Below, in pieces: positions 20,884 to 31,000 of a stretch of DNA of 64,000 bases (position 1 is its first letter; every line of letters starts with the position of its first letter). Under the pieces are notes generated by a model. The model saw nothing but the letters and a program-made list of their open reading frames with translations. It was not told where the DNA came from and made no database searches. Location of the stretch: positions 124,001 to 188,000 of the forward strand of contig JAHJNJ010000036.1 in the NCBI GenBank assembly GCA_018820925.1. The letters run 5' to 3'. The stretch is from Gammaproteobacteria bacterium. Its GTDB lineage: Bacteria; Pseudomonadota; Gammaproteobacteria; Burkholderiales; Gallionellaceae. The translations under genes were made by a program, and so were the position numbers.

Positions 20884-21509
20884 CAGACATGCAGATTCAA
20901 CGCGCTGCCCAATGTCTCCGCGATGCGCTGCAGGAACAGCGTGCCCATTTCCGGATAGAAACGTTCCTTGTCTTCGCTGGCAAGGATGAGCAGGCCGATT
21001 GTCTGGCCGTGTGCGCGCAACGGCAAATAGGCGAACGAGTGCAGATGTCCGGCGGATTCTCCGAACCAGGACGACGTATCGTGCAGTGCGTGGTGGGTGC
21101 AGACCGGTTGCTGTTGCTGGTCGGTAAAGGCCAGCACTTCGGGACTGGGCGGTTCATCCTTCCACAAATGCAGGGCGACATGCGGCACAGAGAAAACGTC
21201 GCGCAGGTTGTGCACAATCAGGTTTTGCAGCGTGGAACGGTCGTGCGGGCCGAACAGCGCACAGTTGAACTGGTGCACTTTGAGTTGCAGCGCGTCGTTC
21301 TCCTTGGCGTACTCCAGCAACTCGTGCAGTTTCTTTTCTAGCTCCTTCACGCGCTCGCGCAGGGTCAGCAACTGGCGCTCGCTCAGCGAGATGGTGCGCC
21401 CGCCGTGCGGGTGGGGCAGATTGATCTGCGACAGCATTTCGGCATGCTCTTCAAAGAACAGTGGGTTGTCCTGCAAATATTGGGAAACGTCTTCTGCCTT
21501 CATTTTCAT
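20883..21509 (-). CDS. DUF484 (GAF-like) protein
   Basis: The start at 21509 lies ten bases after the dapF stop, with GAGG upstream. 208 residues: an N-terminal helical segment (VSQYLQDNPLFFEEHAEML), a coiled coil (~30-65), and a GAF-like C-terminal domain. It is always found between dapF and xerC in proteobacteria; its function is not established. It has no membrane segment. Confidence 0.88.
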   Translation of the reverse strand: MKMKAEDVSQYLQDNPLFFEEHAEMLSQINLPHPHGGRTISLSERQLLTLRERVKELEKKLHELLEYAKENDALQLKVHQFNCALFGPHDRSTLQNLIVHNLRDVFSVPHVALHLWKDEPPSPEVLAFTDQQQQPVCTHHALHDTSSWFGESAGHLHSFAYLPLRAHGQTIGLLILASEDKERFYPEMGTLFLQRIAETLGSALNLHV

Positions 21510-21519
21510 CACTGCCCTC

Positions 21520-22350
21520 TTACAAGTTGATCTCGCCGTCAAACACCGAAATGGCCGGACCGGTCATCATCACGGGCGAACGCTCGCCTGCCCAGGTGAT
21601 GCTCAGGTTGCCGCCGCGCGTGGCGACATGCACGGTGTTATCCAGCAGTTTGCGCCTGATGCCGGTCACGACGGCGGCACAAGCGCCGGTACCACAGGAC
21701 AGGGTTTCGCCCGCACCCCTTTCAAACACGCGCAGCCTGATGTGCTCGCGATCCACGATTTGCATAAACCCCGCATTCACGCGCTTGGGGAAGCGCGCGT
21801 GGGTTTCGATGAGCGGCCCCTGCGTGGCGACGGGCGCGGCTTCGATATCGTCCACCACCTGCACGGCATGCGGATTGCCGATGGATACGGCCGTGATTTG
21901 CACGGTTGCATTCCCGATTTGCAGCGGCTGAGTCACATCCTTGCTGTCGCTGGTAAAGGGAATCCGTTCGGGATCGAATATAGGCAAACCCATATTCACG
22001 GTGACGCGCCCGTCTTCCTCCAGGCGCGGCGAAATCAGTCCGCTGCGGGTTTCCACCACGATCTCGCGTTTGCTGGTGAGTTTTTTCTCATGCACGAAGC
22101 GCACGAAACAGCGCGCGCCGTTGCCGCACTGCTCCACTTCGCCGCCGTCGGCATTGAAAATGCGGTAGCGGAAATCGGCATCGTCGCGCTGCGTTTTTTC
22201 CACCAGCAGGATCTGGTCGCAGCCAATACCGAAATGGCGGTCGGCGATAAAGCGCAGTTGTTCGGGAGACAATGCGACCGACTGGCGCACGCCGTCGAGC
22301 ACCACAAAATCGTTGCCTGCACCGTGCATCTTGGTAAATTTCAGGGTCAT
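21520..22350 (-). CDS. dapF: diaminopimelate epimerase
   Basis: 276 residues. It interconverts LL- and meso-diaminopimelate for lysine and peptidoglycan synthesis using two cysteines as acid and base: C75 in EQCGNGARC and a second near 220 in SCGTGACAA. The ends match the family start ([13 protein letters not shown]). It overlaps the tag gene upstream by 4 bases. Confidence 0.96.
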   Translation of the reverse strand: MTLKFTKMHGAGNDFVVLDGVRQSVALSPEQLRFIADRHFGIGCDQILLVEKTQRDDADFRYRIFNADGGEVEQCGNGARCFVRFVHEKKLTSKREIVVETRSGLISPRLEEDGRVTVNMGLPIFDPERIPFTSDSKDVTQPLQIGNATVQITAVSIGNPHAVQVVDDIEAAPVATQGPLIETHARFPKRVNAGFMQIVDREHIRLRVFERGAGETLSCGTGACAAVVTGIRRKLLDNTVHVATRGGNLSITWAGERSPVMMTGPAISVFDGEINL

Positions 22351-22916
22351 AGCGAAAGCTCTTTGTATCTAAAACAGTCGGTCGTATGGTCGTTTACCAT
22401 GCCGGTCGCCTGCATGTGGGCATAACAAATGGTACTGCCGACAAACTTGAAACCGCGCCGCTTCAATTCCCTGCTCATGGCATCCGATTCCGGCGTGCTC
22501 GCCGGCACGTCGGCGATGTTGCGCCACCTGTTCTGTTTCGGCCTGCCGTCGACAAACTGCCACACGAAAGCGTCAAAACTGCCGAATTCCGACTGCACTT
22601 CGAGAAAGCGTTGCGCATTGGTGACGGCGGCTTCCACCTTCAGGCGATTGCGCACGATACCCGGGTCTTGCAGCAGTGCCGCCATTTTACGCGCATCGTA
22701 GCGGGCAATGCGCGCGACATCGAATCCGTCGAACGCGGCACGGTAATTTTCGCGCTTGCGCAGAATGGTAATCCAGCTCAGCCCGGCCTGCGCACCCTCC
22801 AGAATCAGGAACTCGAACAAAGCCTGATCGTCGTGCAAGGGTACGCCCCATTCGGCATCGTGATAGCTGCGGTACAAGGGATCATCACCGCACCATGCGC
22901 AGCGGCGGGTTTTCAT
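22347..22916 (-). CDS. tag: DNA-3-methyladenine glycosylase I
   Basis: 189 residues. It removes 3-methyladenine from DNA. The zinc site typical of Tag is visible: C6 and H19 at the N-terminus (RRCAWCG...YHDAEWG) with H177 and C181 near the C-terminus (DHTTDC). The [12 protein letters not shown] segment is also diagnostic. It overlaps both neighbours by 4 bases, so it is co-transcribed with dapF. Confidence 0.94.
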   Translation of the reverse strand: MKTRRCAWCGDDPLYRSYHDAEWGVPLHDDQALFEFLILEGAQAGLSWITILRKRENYRAAFDGFDVARIARYDARKMAALLQDPGIVRNRLKVEAAVTNAQRFLEVQSEFGSFDAFVWQFVDGRPKQNRWRNIADVPASTPESDAMSRELKRRGFKFVGSTICYAHMQATGMVNDHTTDCFRYKELSL

Positions 22917-23344
22917 ATGCCATCACATAGCTGGGTATGGTCGCGAAACATGCAGCGATCCATCACGACATTGATGCCGGCCTGCTGCGCGCGCTGCGCC
23001 GCTTCTTCATGCACCACCCCGTCCTGCAACCACAGATGCTTCACGCCGAGCTTGATGCAACTGTCCACGATGGCGGGCACATGCTCCGGTGCGCGGAATA
23101 CCTCCACGATATCCGGCACTTCGGGCAGGCTTTCCAGGTCGGGATAGGCTGTTTCGCCCAATACCTCAGTCACCAAAGGCCGCACAGGAAAGATGCGGTA
23201 ACCGAAGCTCTGCAATGCCTGCGCCACGCGAAAACTCGGCCGTGCCGTGTTGGGCGAAAGCCCCACTACCGCGATGGTATGCACCTCGCGCAACAGTTTG
23301 CAGATCGCTTCAGGATCGGGATTGACGAAACTCATGATTCGCAC
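22913..23344 (-). CDS. CoA-binding domain protein (YccU-like)
   Basis: 143 residues from 23344, or 140 from an ATG at 23335 that begins MSFVNPD. A single Rossmann-like CoA-binding domain: IAVVGLSPNTARPSFRVAQ and FPVRPLV are the usual motifs. The biological role of this family is uncertain. It overlaps tag by 4 bases, and is first in this minus-strand run. Confidence 0.85.
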   Translation of the reverse strand: MRIMSFVNPDPEAICKLLREVHTIAVVGLSPNTARPSFRVAQALQSFGYRIFPVRPLVTEVLGETAYPDLESLPEVPDIVEVFRAPEHVPAIVDSCIKLGVKHLWLQDGVVHEEAAQRAQQAGINVVMDRCMFRDHTQLCDGI

Positions 23345-23394
23345 GATAGCATTTTTTGCGCTTTCCGGCGCGGGCGGGGCATGCGAAAAAACGC

Positions 23395-23400
23395 TATACT
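23395..23400 (+). promoter_or_regulatory. -10 box of the tRNA-Arg gene
   Basis: TATACT lies 17 bases before the mature tRNA 5' end and is followed by the GC-rich discriminator GCGCGCC, as in stringently controlled stable-RNA promoters. I could not assign a good -35. Confidence 0.45.
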
Positions 23401-23417
23401 GCGCGCCTTCAAAGAAT

Positions 23418-23494
23418 GCGCTCGTAGCTCAGCTGGATAGAGTATCGGTTTCCGAAGCCGAGGGTCGTGGGTTCGACTCCCGCCGAGCGCACCA
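23418..23494 (+). tRNA. tRNA-Arg (anticodon CCG)
   Basis: 77 bases ending in an encoded CCA. The acceptor arms GCGCTCG and CGAGCGC pair perfectly. D-arm GCTC...GAGT, anticodon stem TCGGT/GCCGA with loop TTCCGAA (anticodon CCG, reading CGG), and T-loop GTTCGACTC are all present. It is a single tRNA and not part of an array. Confidence 0.96.
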
Positions 23495-23889
23495 GATTTT
23501 GCATTTCAGTCCGTTCCGTCCTGGAATGGACGCAACTAGCAAGCCTCAACGTATTTCGGGACCGGTCGTTCCATTCGTATTGGAATGGCCGAAGGGTGAG
23601 AATATCAAGTCGTTTGGAAGCGCCGACGTCCTCGTCGGCAAAGAAGTTTGAAACTGGGGGTGCAGTTGAACTTGAATGCTTTGATAATTCACTGTGTTAT
23701 GCCGACAATGTAGGTGCGAATTTATTCGCACGTAACTCGGCGATCGTGCGAATGAATTCGCACCTACATACGCCCCAACTGCGTTTTCCTTTGAAAGAGC
23801 CGACGAGGACATCGGAGCTCCCGGTCACAGCGGAACGCTTCACAAACGGCTTCATTCTTTATATTAAAGCCGGAACAACAATTTCGTTC
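23495..23889. repeat. 395-base gap holding nested inverted repeats
   Basis: No credible gene. The outer pair is CCGACGTCCTCGTCGGC at 23623-23639 and its inverted relative at 23799-23815. The inner pair is a REP-like BIME at 23710-23731 and 23746-23767, arms of 22 bases with one mismatch, each starting GTAGG and containing GTGCGAAT-TT-ATTCGCAC or a near copy. The nest sits downstream of the tRNA gene, a usual insertion point. Confidence 0.7.
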
Positions 23890-25779
23890 CTACCAATACA
23901 ATTCAGCCCCGGCCAGAACCGCATTGCCAACACCATTGCCGCCGGTCACCAGCAACTTGCCGATGGAAAGCAATGTTGCAGCATATTGCGAACGCGCTGT
24001 GGTGAAACTGCCGGTCGCAGTCCAGCGACCGCTTTTGGGGTCGTAAAGTTCGGCACTGGCGAGCGTACCGGATTCCGCCGCGCCGACTCCCCCCGCCACC
24101 AATACCTTGCCGGTAGGCAACAAGATGGCAGTGTGAAGATAGCGCATTGAAGCGAGGCTGCCGGTTGCGTCCCAACGCCCGTTTGCCGGATTGTAGAGCT
24201 CGGCACTGACAAGATTGCCGTTCGTGCCGATTCCTCCCGCGACCAGTACTTTGCCGCTCGGCAATAAAGTGGCAGTGTGTTGCGAGCGTGCTGTGGAGAG
24301 CGTGCCGGTTGAAGTCCAGTTGCCGGTGGTCGGGTCGTAAAGCTCGGAAGTTGTCAGGGTGCCCGCACTGGCGACACCGACGCCTCCCATCACCAATACT
24401 TTGCCGTCGGGCAGCAACACGGCAGTGTGCAGCGAACGCGCTGCAGCCAGACTACCTGTTTCAGTCCAGCGTCCTGTGGCCGGGTCATAAAGCTCGGCAC
24501 TGGCCAGCGTACCAACGCCCAATACACCCACGCCTCCCGTCACCAATACCTTGCCATTGGCCAGAAGCGTGGCGGTGTGAAGTGAACGCGCTGCAGCCAG
24601 ACTGCCTGTTTCAGTCCAACGTCCTGTGGCAGGGTCATATAGCTCGGCACTGGCGAGACGCGTAAACGCCGTATCAAACCCTCCCGTTGCGAGCACTTTG
24701 CCGTCGGGCAGCAGCGTGGTCGTATGGTTGCGGCGAGCAACGGCAAGCGCGCCGGTTGCAACCCACCGATCTGCAACCGGGTCATAAAGTTCGGCACTGG
24801 CAAGATTGTCTTTGACACCGACTCCGCCCGTCGCCAAGACTTTGCCACCAGCCAAGAGGGTCGTGGTGTGATCACGCCGTGCGGCAGTCAGGTTTGCCGC
24901 CATCACCGCTTCACCTTGTGGCGGGAAACCGCAAATGACGCGAATGCCGGGCATATTTGCCGTTTGAATCTTGCCTGCACCATAGGTGTGCGTGCAGGGC
25001 TGCCGCTTGGGCAGGGCGGCAATAGCGAGTTGGTAAGCACTACCCTCGGCCAGTCGTGTTGGAAATGAAAAAGGGCCGTTGGCTCTGAGGATGATTTTAT
25101 CCGCCCCGTTGTTGGTCAGGAGGATACGTTTGCCGGAAGCGAGTCCGTTCAAAGTACCGCCGACAGAGTAAACAACCGTCAAAGTGACGGCATTGGAAAT
25201 AAGGTTGTCCAGCTTTGCGGTGATGCTGCTGCTTCCCGCCCCGACGCTTGCGGCACTGCCGCGCCTGTTGATGGTGGCAACGGCAGGACGGTCTGAGTTC
25301 CAGATGACGAGATTGGAAATATTGCGGGTTGTGCCGTCCGAATAGGTGCCTTCGGCCGCAAAGGTGGTGAAACTTCCCGCCGTTACTGAGGCGGAGGCAG
25401 GTGAAACATTGATGGCGATCAGGTTTGCATCGGCGACGTTGATCGTGGCGGCAGGCGAGGTTACCCCGTTCAAGGAGGCCGTAATTGTCGTGGAACCGGG
25501 CGCAACGCCCGTGACCAATCCGGCGCTACTCACACTTGCTGTGGCCGGGTTGGCAGATGTCCAGGTGACGGCACCCGTAATGTAGGCAGTTTTCCCGTCC
25601 GCTCGGGATTCGATGGCGGTCAAATTGGCGGTGTCACCTTTGGTAATTGAAATCGAGGCAGGAGAAATCGCGATACTGACAGTCGCACCGGATGCGGATG
25701 GGGAGTTATTTCCCGCATCGCATCCAACGAGCAGAAAGACGATCAAGCTGATGCCGAAATATACTGAGAGTTGGAGCAT
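23890..25779 (-). CDS. kelch-repeat lipoprotein with bacterial Ig-like domains
   Basis: The start at 25779 places a signal with lipobox LVGC at the N-terminus; an upstream start at 25875 adds 32 residues of unlikely sequence. 629 residues: two bacterial Ig-like (Big_2) domains (~35-205, e.g. SISITKGDTANLTA and the SPASASVTAG copy), a spacer, then seven ~50-residue kelch repeats (~305-629; each reads roughly AR..HT.TLL..GKVL..GG...ASAELYDP..G.W..TG), which predicts a seven-bladed propeller. It is probably anchored in the outer membrane. The ligand is unknown. Confidence 0.82.
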   Translation of the reverse strand: MLQLSVYFGISLIVFLLVGCDAGNNSPSASGATVSIAISPASISITKGDTANLTAIESRADGKTAYITGAVTWTSANPATASVSSAGLVTGVAPGSTTITASLNGVTSPAATINVADANLIAINVSPASASVTAGSFTTFAAEGTYSDGTTRNISNLVIWNSDRPAVATINRRGSAASVGAGSSSITAKLDNLISNAVTLTVVYSVGGTLNGLASGKRILLTNNGADKIILRANGPFSFPTRLAEGSAYQLAIAALPKRQPCTHTYGAGKIQTANMPGIRVICGFPPQGEAVMAANLTAARRDHTTTLLAGGKVLATGGVGVKDNLASAELYDPVADRWVATGALAVARRNHTTTLLPDGKVLATGGFDTAFTRLASAELYDPATGRWTETGSLAAARSLHTATLLANGKVLVTGGVGVLGVGTLASAELYDPATGRWTETGSLAAARSLHTAVLLPDGKVLVMGGVGVASAGTLTTSELYDPTTGNWTSTGTLSTARSQHTATLLPSGKVLVAGGIGTNGNLVSAELYNPANGRWDATGSLASMRYLHTAILLPTGKVLVAGGVGAAESGTLASAELYDPKSGRWTATGSFTTARSQYAATLLSIGKLLVTGGNGVGNAVLAGAELYW

Positions 25780-26145
25780 TTTCGAAACAATTGGCACGGG
25801 AGACCTCAGATTTTCTTGCAAGTGAAAAATAGAATCGCCGCGCACGCTACTCCACACCGTGTCTGTGGTCAACAATCTGAAAAAGTGGCATGAAAAGAAT
25901 AACCGTTTATCGGAAATATGTATTTTTCTTCACGATCAGAAAGCCGGTATTCGAATTGGCTTCAATTATCGTGCTGATAATAAATAAGAATTATTTATTG
26001 CAAGATTCCGGATAAAAAAGATATAGGCCAAATGGCATATGGTTATATTTCCAGTATGCGGTTATATTCCCGCGCCTAAACAAGGGGGATGATGCGGCGT
26101 TGCCAGACGCTGGATTATTGATGGCAAGTGGTTTGGTAAGGAACG
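25780..26145. promoter_or_regulatory. AT-rich divergent regulatory region before the TPS/CDI locus
   Basis: No gene. It contains an inverted repeat AATAAATAA-GAA-TTATTTATT (25979-25999) and a direct repeat GGTTATATT at 26041 and 26060, 19 bases apart, shortly before the tpsB ATG. Either could bind a regulator or an AT-seeking nucleoid protein. No consensus promoter is obvious. The kelch gene is transcribed away on the other side. Confidence 0.4.
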
Positions 26146-27900
26146 ATGCTTAGGGCAGCTTCAAACAACAAATATTTATCGACGTTCACCTTCGCTTTCA
26201 TTGTGGCAATGACCACACTCGCCAGTAACACCCACGCAGCCGTAGAAACAACAGACACCGAAGAATTGCGCAACCGCACCAGACAGGAAGCCCTGGATCG
26301 CGAGCGCCAACAGCAAGCCCCCAGCGTCAATCTGCAAGGAAAAGTCCCCAAAGTTGCCCCGGCACAGCTACCTGTCTCAGAAACGCCCTGTTTTACCGTC
26401 CATCATTTCGTGCTGGAAGTGCCCGCCAAGCTTTCTCCTGCAGCGAAAAAATACGGTGCCAGCACATCCTACTGGGACACCTTCCGCTTTGCGCAGGACT
26501 ACTTGGAACAATTCACGGGCCAATGTTTAGGCCGCGAAGGCATCAATTTCATCGTAAGAGGTGTTTCCGCAAAAATCCTGGAGCGCGGCTACTCCACTAC
26601 CAGAGTGGGCATTCCGGAACAGGACATGCTGAGCGGCATACTCAAATTGACGCTGGTGCCGGGAATCATCCATGAACTGCGCTTTGCCGATCCCGCAACT
26701 GCCGGAATCTGGAAGAACGCCTTCCCGACTTCTGCCGGAAAGCTGCTCAACCTGCGCGACCTCGAGCAGGGGTTGGAACAGATGAAACGCGTCACCAGCC
26801 AGGAAGTGGATATACAAATTGTGCCTGCCGGCGATCTGGGCGAGAGCGACATCGTCATTTCGGTCAAACGCAGCAAACCCTGGAAAGCCATCATCAACCT
26901 GGACGACAGCGGTGCCAGTGGCACCGGCAAGATGCAAGCCGGACTGCAACTCGGCTGGGACAATCTGTTCAACGCGAACGACTTGCTGAACATCGGCACC
27001 GGCTCCGATGCCGACCGCAACAGCTACCAGCGCGGAACGCAGGGCTACAACTTCTCCTATTCGGTTCCGTACGGCTACTGGACCACCACCGTTTCGGCCA
27101 ACGACTACACCTATCACCAGCGCATCATGGGCGCGGTGCAAACCTTCGTTTCCAGCGGTAAATCGCAGAGCTACGAAGCGAAAGTGAACTACCTGTTTCA
27201 TCGCGACCAATTCAGCAAAAGCAGTCTGCAATTTCGTACCGCCAAACGCGCCAGCCATTCCTACATCGACGATACCGAAGTCGAAGTACAAAAACGCGAC
27301 ACCACACTTGCCGAACTCGCGTTGATCCACAAACACAATATCGGCGAAGCACAAATCGACACCACGCTCGCCTATCGCTGGGGCGCCCCCTGGTTTGGTG
27401 CACAGACCGAACCTTCCGGTCTGCCAGCGACCAGCCCGCGCTATCGCTACAAGCTTGAAACACTGGATATCTCGGTGGTGCTGCCTTTCAAGGTGAACGA
27501 ACACCCGTACAGCTACAGCGCCACCTTCCGCGCGCAGAACACCAACACCGCCCTGTATGCCAGCGAATGGTTCGCCATCGGCAACCGCTGGACCGTGCGC
27601 GGCTTCGACGGCGAGTCTTCGTTGGGTGCAGAAAAAGGCTTCTTCCTGCGCAACGAGATCGGCATTCCCATTATGGGTACCGCACAGTCTGCCTATGTCG
27701 GTGTCGACTTCGGCGAAGTGTACGGAGAAAACACCGCCAACCTGTTGGGCAACAAATTGGCAGGCATCGCGGTCGGCCTCAAAGGCAGTCTTGCAAAGGG
27801 TCTGATGTATGAAGCATTTGCCGGATGGTCGTTGTACAAACCGCAAAATTACCGGACCCAGGAACCTGCAGCGGGATTCAGTTTGACGTACCAAATGTAA
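26146..27900 (+). CDS. TpsB/CdiB-type outer-membrane transporter (ShlB/FhaC family)
   Basis: 584 residues with AAGGA just before the ATG and a signal peptide ending near HAA. An arginine/glutamine-rich linker is followed by POTRA domains (~75-230) and a 16-strand barrel region; the L6-type loop motif (VRGFDGESSLGAEKGFFLRNE) matches the FhaC VRGY/F signature. It ends in an aromatic-rich strand. It would export the giant TpsA protein encoded 141 bases downstream. Codon use is like core genes, in contrast to the end of tpsA. Confidence 0.92.
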   Translation: MLRAASNNKYLSTFTFAFIVAMTTLASNTHAAVETTDTEELRNRTRQEALDRERQQQAPSVNLQGKVPKVAPAQLPVSETPCFTVHHFVLEVPAKLSPAAKKYGASTSYWDTFRFAQDYLEQFTGQCLGREGINFIVRGVSAKILERGYSTTRVGIPEQDMLSGILKLTLVPGIIHELRFADPATAGIWKNAFPTSAGKLLNLRDLEQGLEQMKRVTSQEVDIQIVPAGDLGESDIVISVKRSKPWKAIINLDDSGASGTGKMQAGLQLGWDNLFNANDLLNIGTGSDADRNSYQRGTQGYNFSYSVPYGYWTTTVSANDYTYHQRIMGAVQTFVSSGKSQSYEAKVNYLFHRDQFSKSSLQFRTAKRASHSYIDDTEVEVQKRDTTLAELALIHKHNIGEAQIDTTLAYRWGAPWFGAQTEPSGLPATSPRYRYKLETLDISVVLPFKVNEHPYSYSATFRAQNTNTALYASEWFAIGNRWTVRGFDGESSLGAEKGFFLRNEIGIPIMGTAQSAYVGVDFGEVYGENTANLLGNKLAGIAVGLKGSLAKGLMYEAFAGWSLYKPQNYRTQEPAAGFSLTYQM

Positions 27901-27923
27901 TTTCAGGGCAGCTCGGATCAATC

Positions 27924-27956
27924 CCGTTCGCCCTGAGCCCGTCGAAGGGTGAACGG
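27924..27956. repeat. CCGTTCGCCCTGAGC intergenic repeat
   Basis: A full copy whose ends CCGTTCGCCCT and AGGGTGAACGG pair with one wobble/mismatch, lying between tpsB and tpsA. The same unit occurs at 17681 and 43974. Confidence 0.7.
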
Positions 27957-28041
27957 ACATATTCAGCGCCGTTGGTTTGATTCACCAAATCAATTATTAC
28001 GAATGCAACTCCAGCAAGAACAGTATTAAAGGGGATCCACC

Positions 28042-31000
28042 ATGAGCACACGCAAACAAGCGAACATTGAACAGAACCCGGACGACATCACGCTGGCTCG
28101 ACCGTCCCCTTTCCGCCGCGCCGTTGCCTGGTTCACTATCATTGCCTATGTCGGTCAACCGCTGGTCGTCACGGCAGAAGTGATTGCCGACCAGTCGGAT
28201 GCCAGCAAGCGCCCCACCGTCGACGTGACTGCCAACGGATTGCCGCTGGTGCAGATCGCCACGCCCAATGCAGCAGGCCTCTCGCACAACCAATACACCC
28301 AATTCAACGTCGGCCCCGAGGGCGTCATCCTCAACAACAGCAATGCCACCGTGCAAACCCAGCAAGCCGGTTTTGTATCTGCCAACCCGAACCTGGTGAA
28401 CAGCTCCGCCAATATCATTCTCAACGAAGTCACCAGCACCAATCGCAGCCAACTGAACGGCTACACCGAAGTGGCCGGACAACAAGCCGAAGTCATCATC
28501 GCCAACCCCAACGGCATCACCTGCAACGGCTGCGGCTTCATCAACACCAGCCGCGGCGTGCTCACCACGGGTACCCCGGTGATTGGAGCTGGCGGCAGCC
28601 TCGATGCCTTCCGCGTCACGGGTGGCGACATCCAGATCGGCAGCAGCGGTTTGAACGGCAGCAACCTCGACCAGCTTGATCTCATATCTCGCAGTGTTCA
28701 GGTCAATGGCGAAATCTGGGCGAACAACCTCAACGTCATCACCGGCACCAATCAGGTTAGCCACGACCTGCAAGGAGTGACAGTCATTAACGGCATCGCC
28801 AACCAACCTACCGTTGGCATCGACGTCGCACTGCTCGGTGGCATGTATGCCAACAAGATATATCTGGTTGGTACCGAAGCCGGTGTTGGCGTAAGAAGCT
28901 TCGGCAATCTTGCGGCGCAGGCAGGTGACTTCTATTTGAATAATGCAGGGTTGATTACCCTGGAGGGCAACACCACCGCCAGCGACAGTAATAACGTCGG
29001 CGGTAACATCACAATCAACAGCGATACCGGCATCATCAACAACGGCTTGCTCTACAGCCAGCAAGACGCATTACTCACCAGTGCTGGCGGCAGTATCACC
29101 AACTCCGGATTATTGTCGGCAGGGGGCAATCTCACCCTTGATGCGGACAGCTTGAATTCGACGGGCGCATTGGGGGCTGGCATTGACGTGTTCGGCAACG
29201 CCATGCAAAACGGCAATCTCAGCATCACCACGAAAAATGGAACTGTTGTAAGCGGTGTCAACATGAGCGGCGGCAGCATGAGCATCAAAGCCACCGACAT
29301 CAACCTGACCAACAGCAAAACCAACGCATGGAGCGGCATCACCCTTGAAGCCACCGCTGGCAACATCGACCTTACCAAGGCGCAAACACAATCGGTGATA
29401 GGCAATATTGGTCTGATAGCCACAGGTGCAGTGAATAACACCGCTGGTTACCTCTACGGTGCAAACGTCACCAGCAACTCAGCCAGCTTTATCAACACCA
29501 ATGCCGGGTTGGACAAAGGGATGGTTGGCGCATATGGCGACATCAGTCTGACCGCCAACACTATAGATAACACCAACGGACAGATCGGAAATGCCCTCCA
29601 TGGCGGTGGCAACACCACCCTCACCGCCTCAGGCAACCTCACCAACGCTGGCGGACAGATTGACAGCGATCAAGACCTGACCGTTACAGCCAACACGATC
29701 GTTGGAAATGGCCAAGTCACCGCCGGTCATGATGCTTACATCAACCTGCAAGGCAACTACACCAATGCGACAGGAAATGAATTCAAGGCAAAAAACAATC
29801 TGACCGTCACCACTACGGGCAACTTTGTAAATCAGGCGGACCTTAAAGCGGTGAATACCTTGACGCTGAATGCTGCCAACATCACCAATGCCGGTCGTAT
29901 CGAAGGCAATACGGTTGAGGCTCACAGCAACAACTTCACCAACACGGAGACGGTGATGGGCGATGTGATTAACGTCTATGCCAACAACCTGAACAATCTG
30001 AACGCGAACGCCGTTATCGGTGCAACGCAAAGCATCAACCTCACCATTGCCAATGCGCTGAATAACCAGGACGGCGCCAATATTCTCAGTCTGGGCGACA
30101 TCAACATCGGCTCGAATCTCGCCATAGACCCGGCAACAGGCTATCTGATGGGCAATGCGGTGAGTGTCACCAATCAATCTGCCACCATCGAATCATGGGG
30201 CAACATGCGCATCAGCGCAAACACCATTACCAACAAGCGCACGCTATTGACCATCGGCACGAATACTTGGACAGGCACGCCAGTAGTCGGTGTCGACAGT
30301 TATAACGGTTCGGCTGGCAGCCCAAGCTACACGCCAACATTCACACAAGACTATGTGGCAGCCAGCACACCGGAAGCATCGCTCAAAGTCAGTGGCAATG
30401 CGTGGTTCAAAGCGAATGCCATCAATAACGAATACAGTTCAGTCGCCATCGCCGGCGTAGAGACATTTAGCGCAACCCTCAACCAGACAGCGCTTGTGCT
30501 AAATAATGTTGAAACGCGAAATGGGGTGCAAAATAATTTTGTCAATGAAGTAGTGGGTTGGCATTGGAGTATGTGTGGTGGAGGTGGGTTTCCGCCCAGC
30601 CCTCCGTACCCATGCAAGGTGAATGATTATGCATGGGTCAACCACCCAACTTATCCTTCGGACACGATCACGACACCTGTCGGCTACGTCAATGCCACCC
30701 ATACCGCCGCCGTCATCAAGGGTGATGCTGGCGGGGTTAACAACCAAACCATATCCAGCGGCGCAGTCGGTGGAACAGCCGCCACCCTGGGTGCAACGTT
30801 GGGGTCATCGCAAGGCAGCGTATCGGCAAGTAATGGCTCCAACACGGTCACTGTTCCCAGCAGCGGGCTGTATACCTTGCACTCACAGCCCGGTCAAAAC
30901 TATCTTGTCACCACCGATCCGCGTTTTACCAACTACCAGAATTTCGTCTCTAGCGACTACATGCTGAATCGTTTGTCGCTCGATCCGTTGTTGATTCAAA

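Noticed and set aside
26527-27960. 477-codon minus-strand frame opposite tpsB
   Set aside because: The plus strand encodes a clear POTRA/barrel protein; the antisense frame has no recognisable features.
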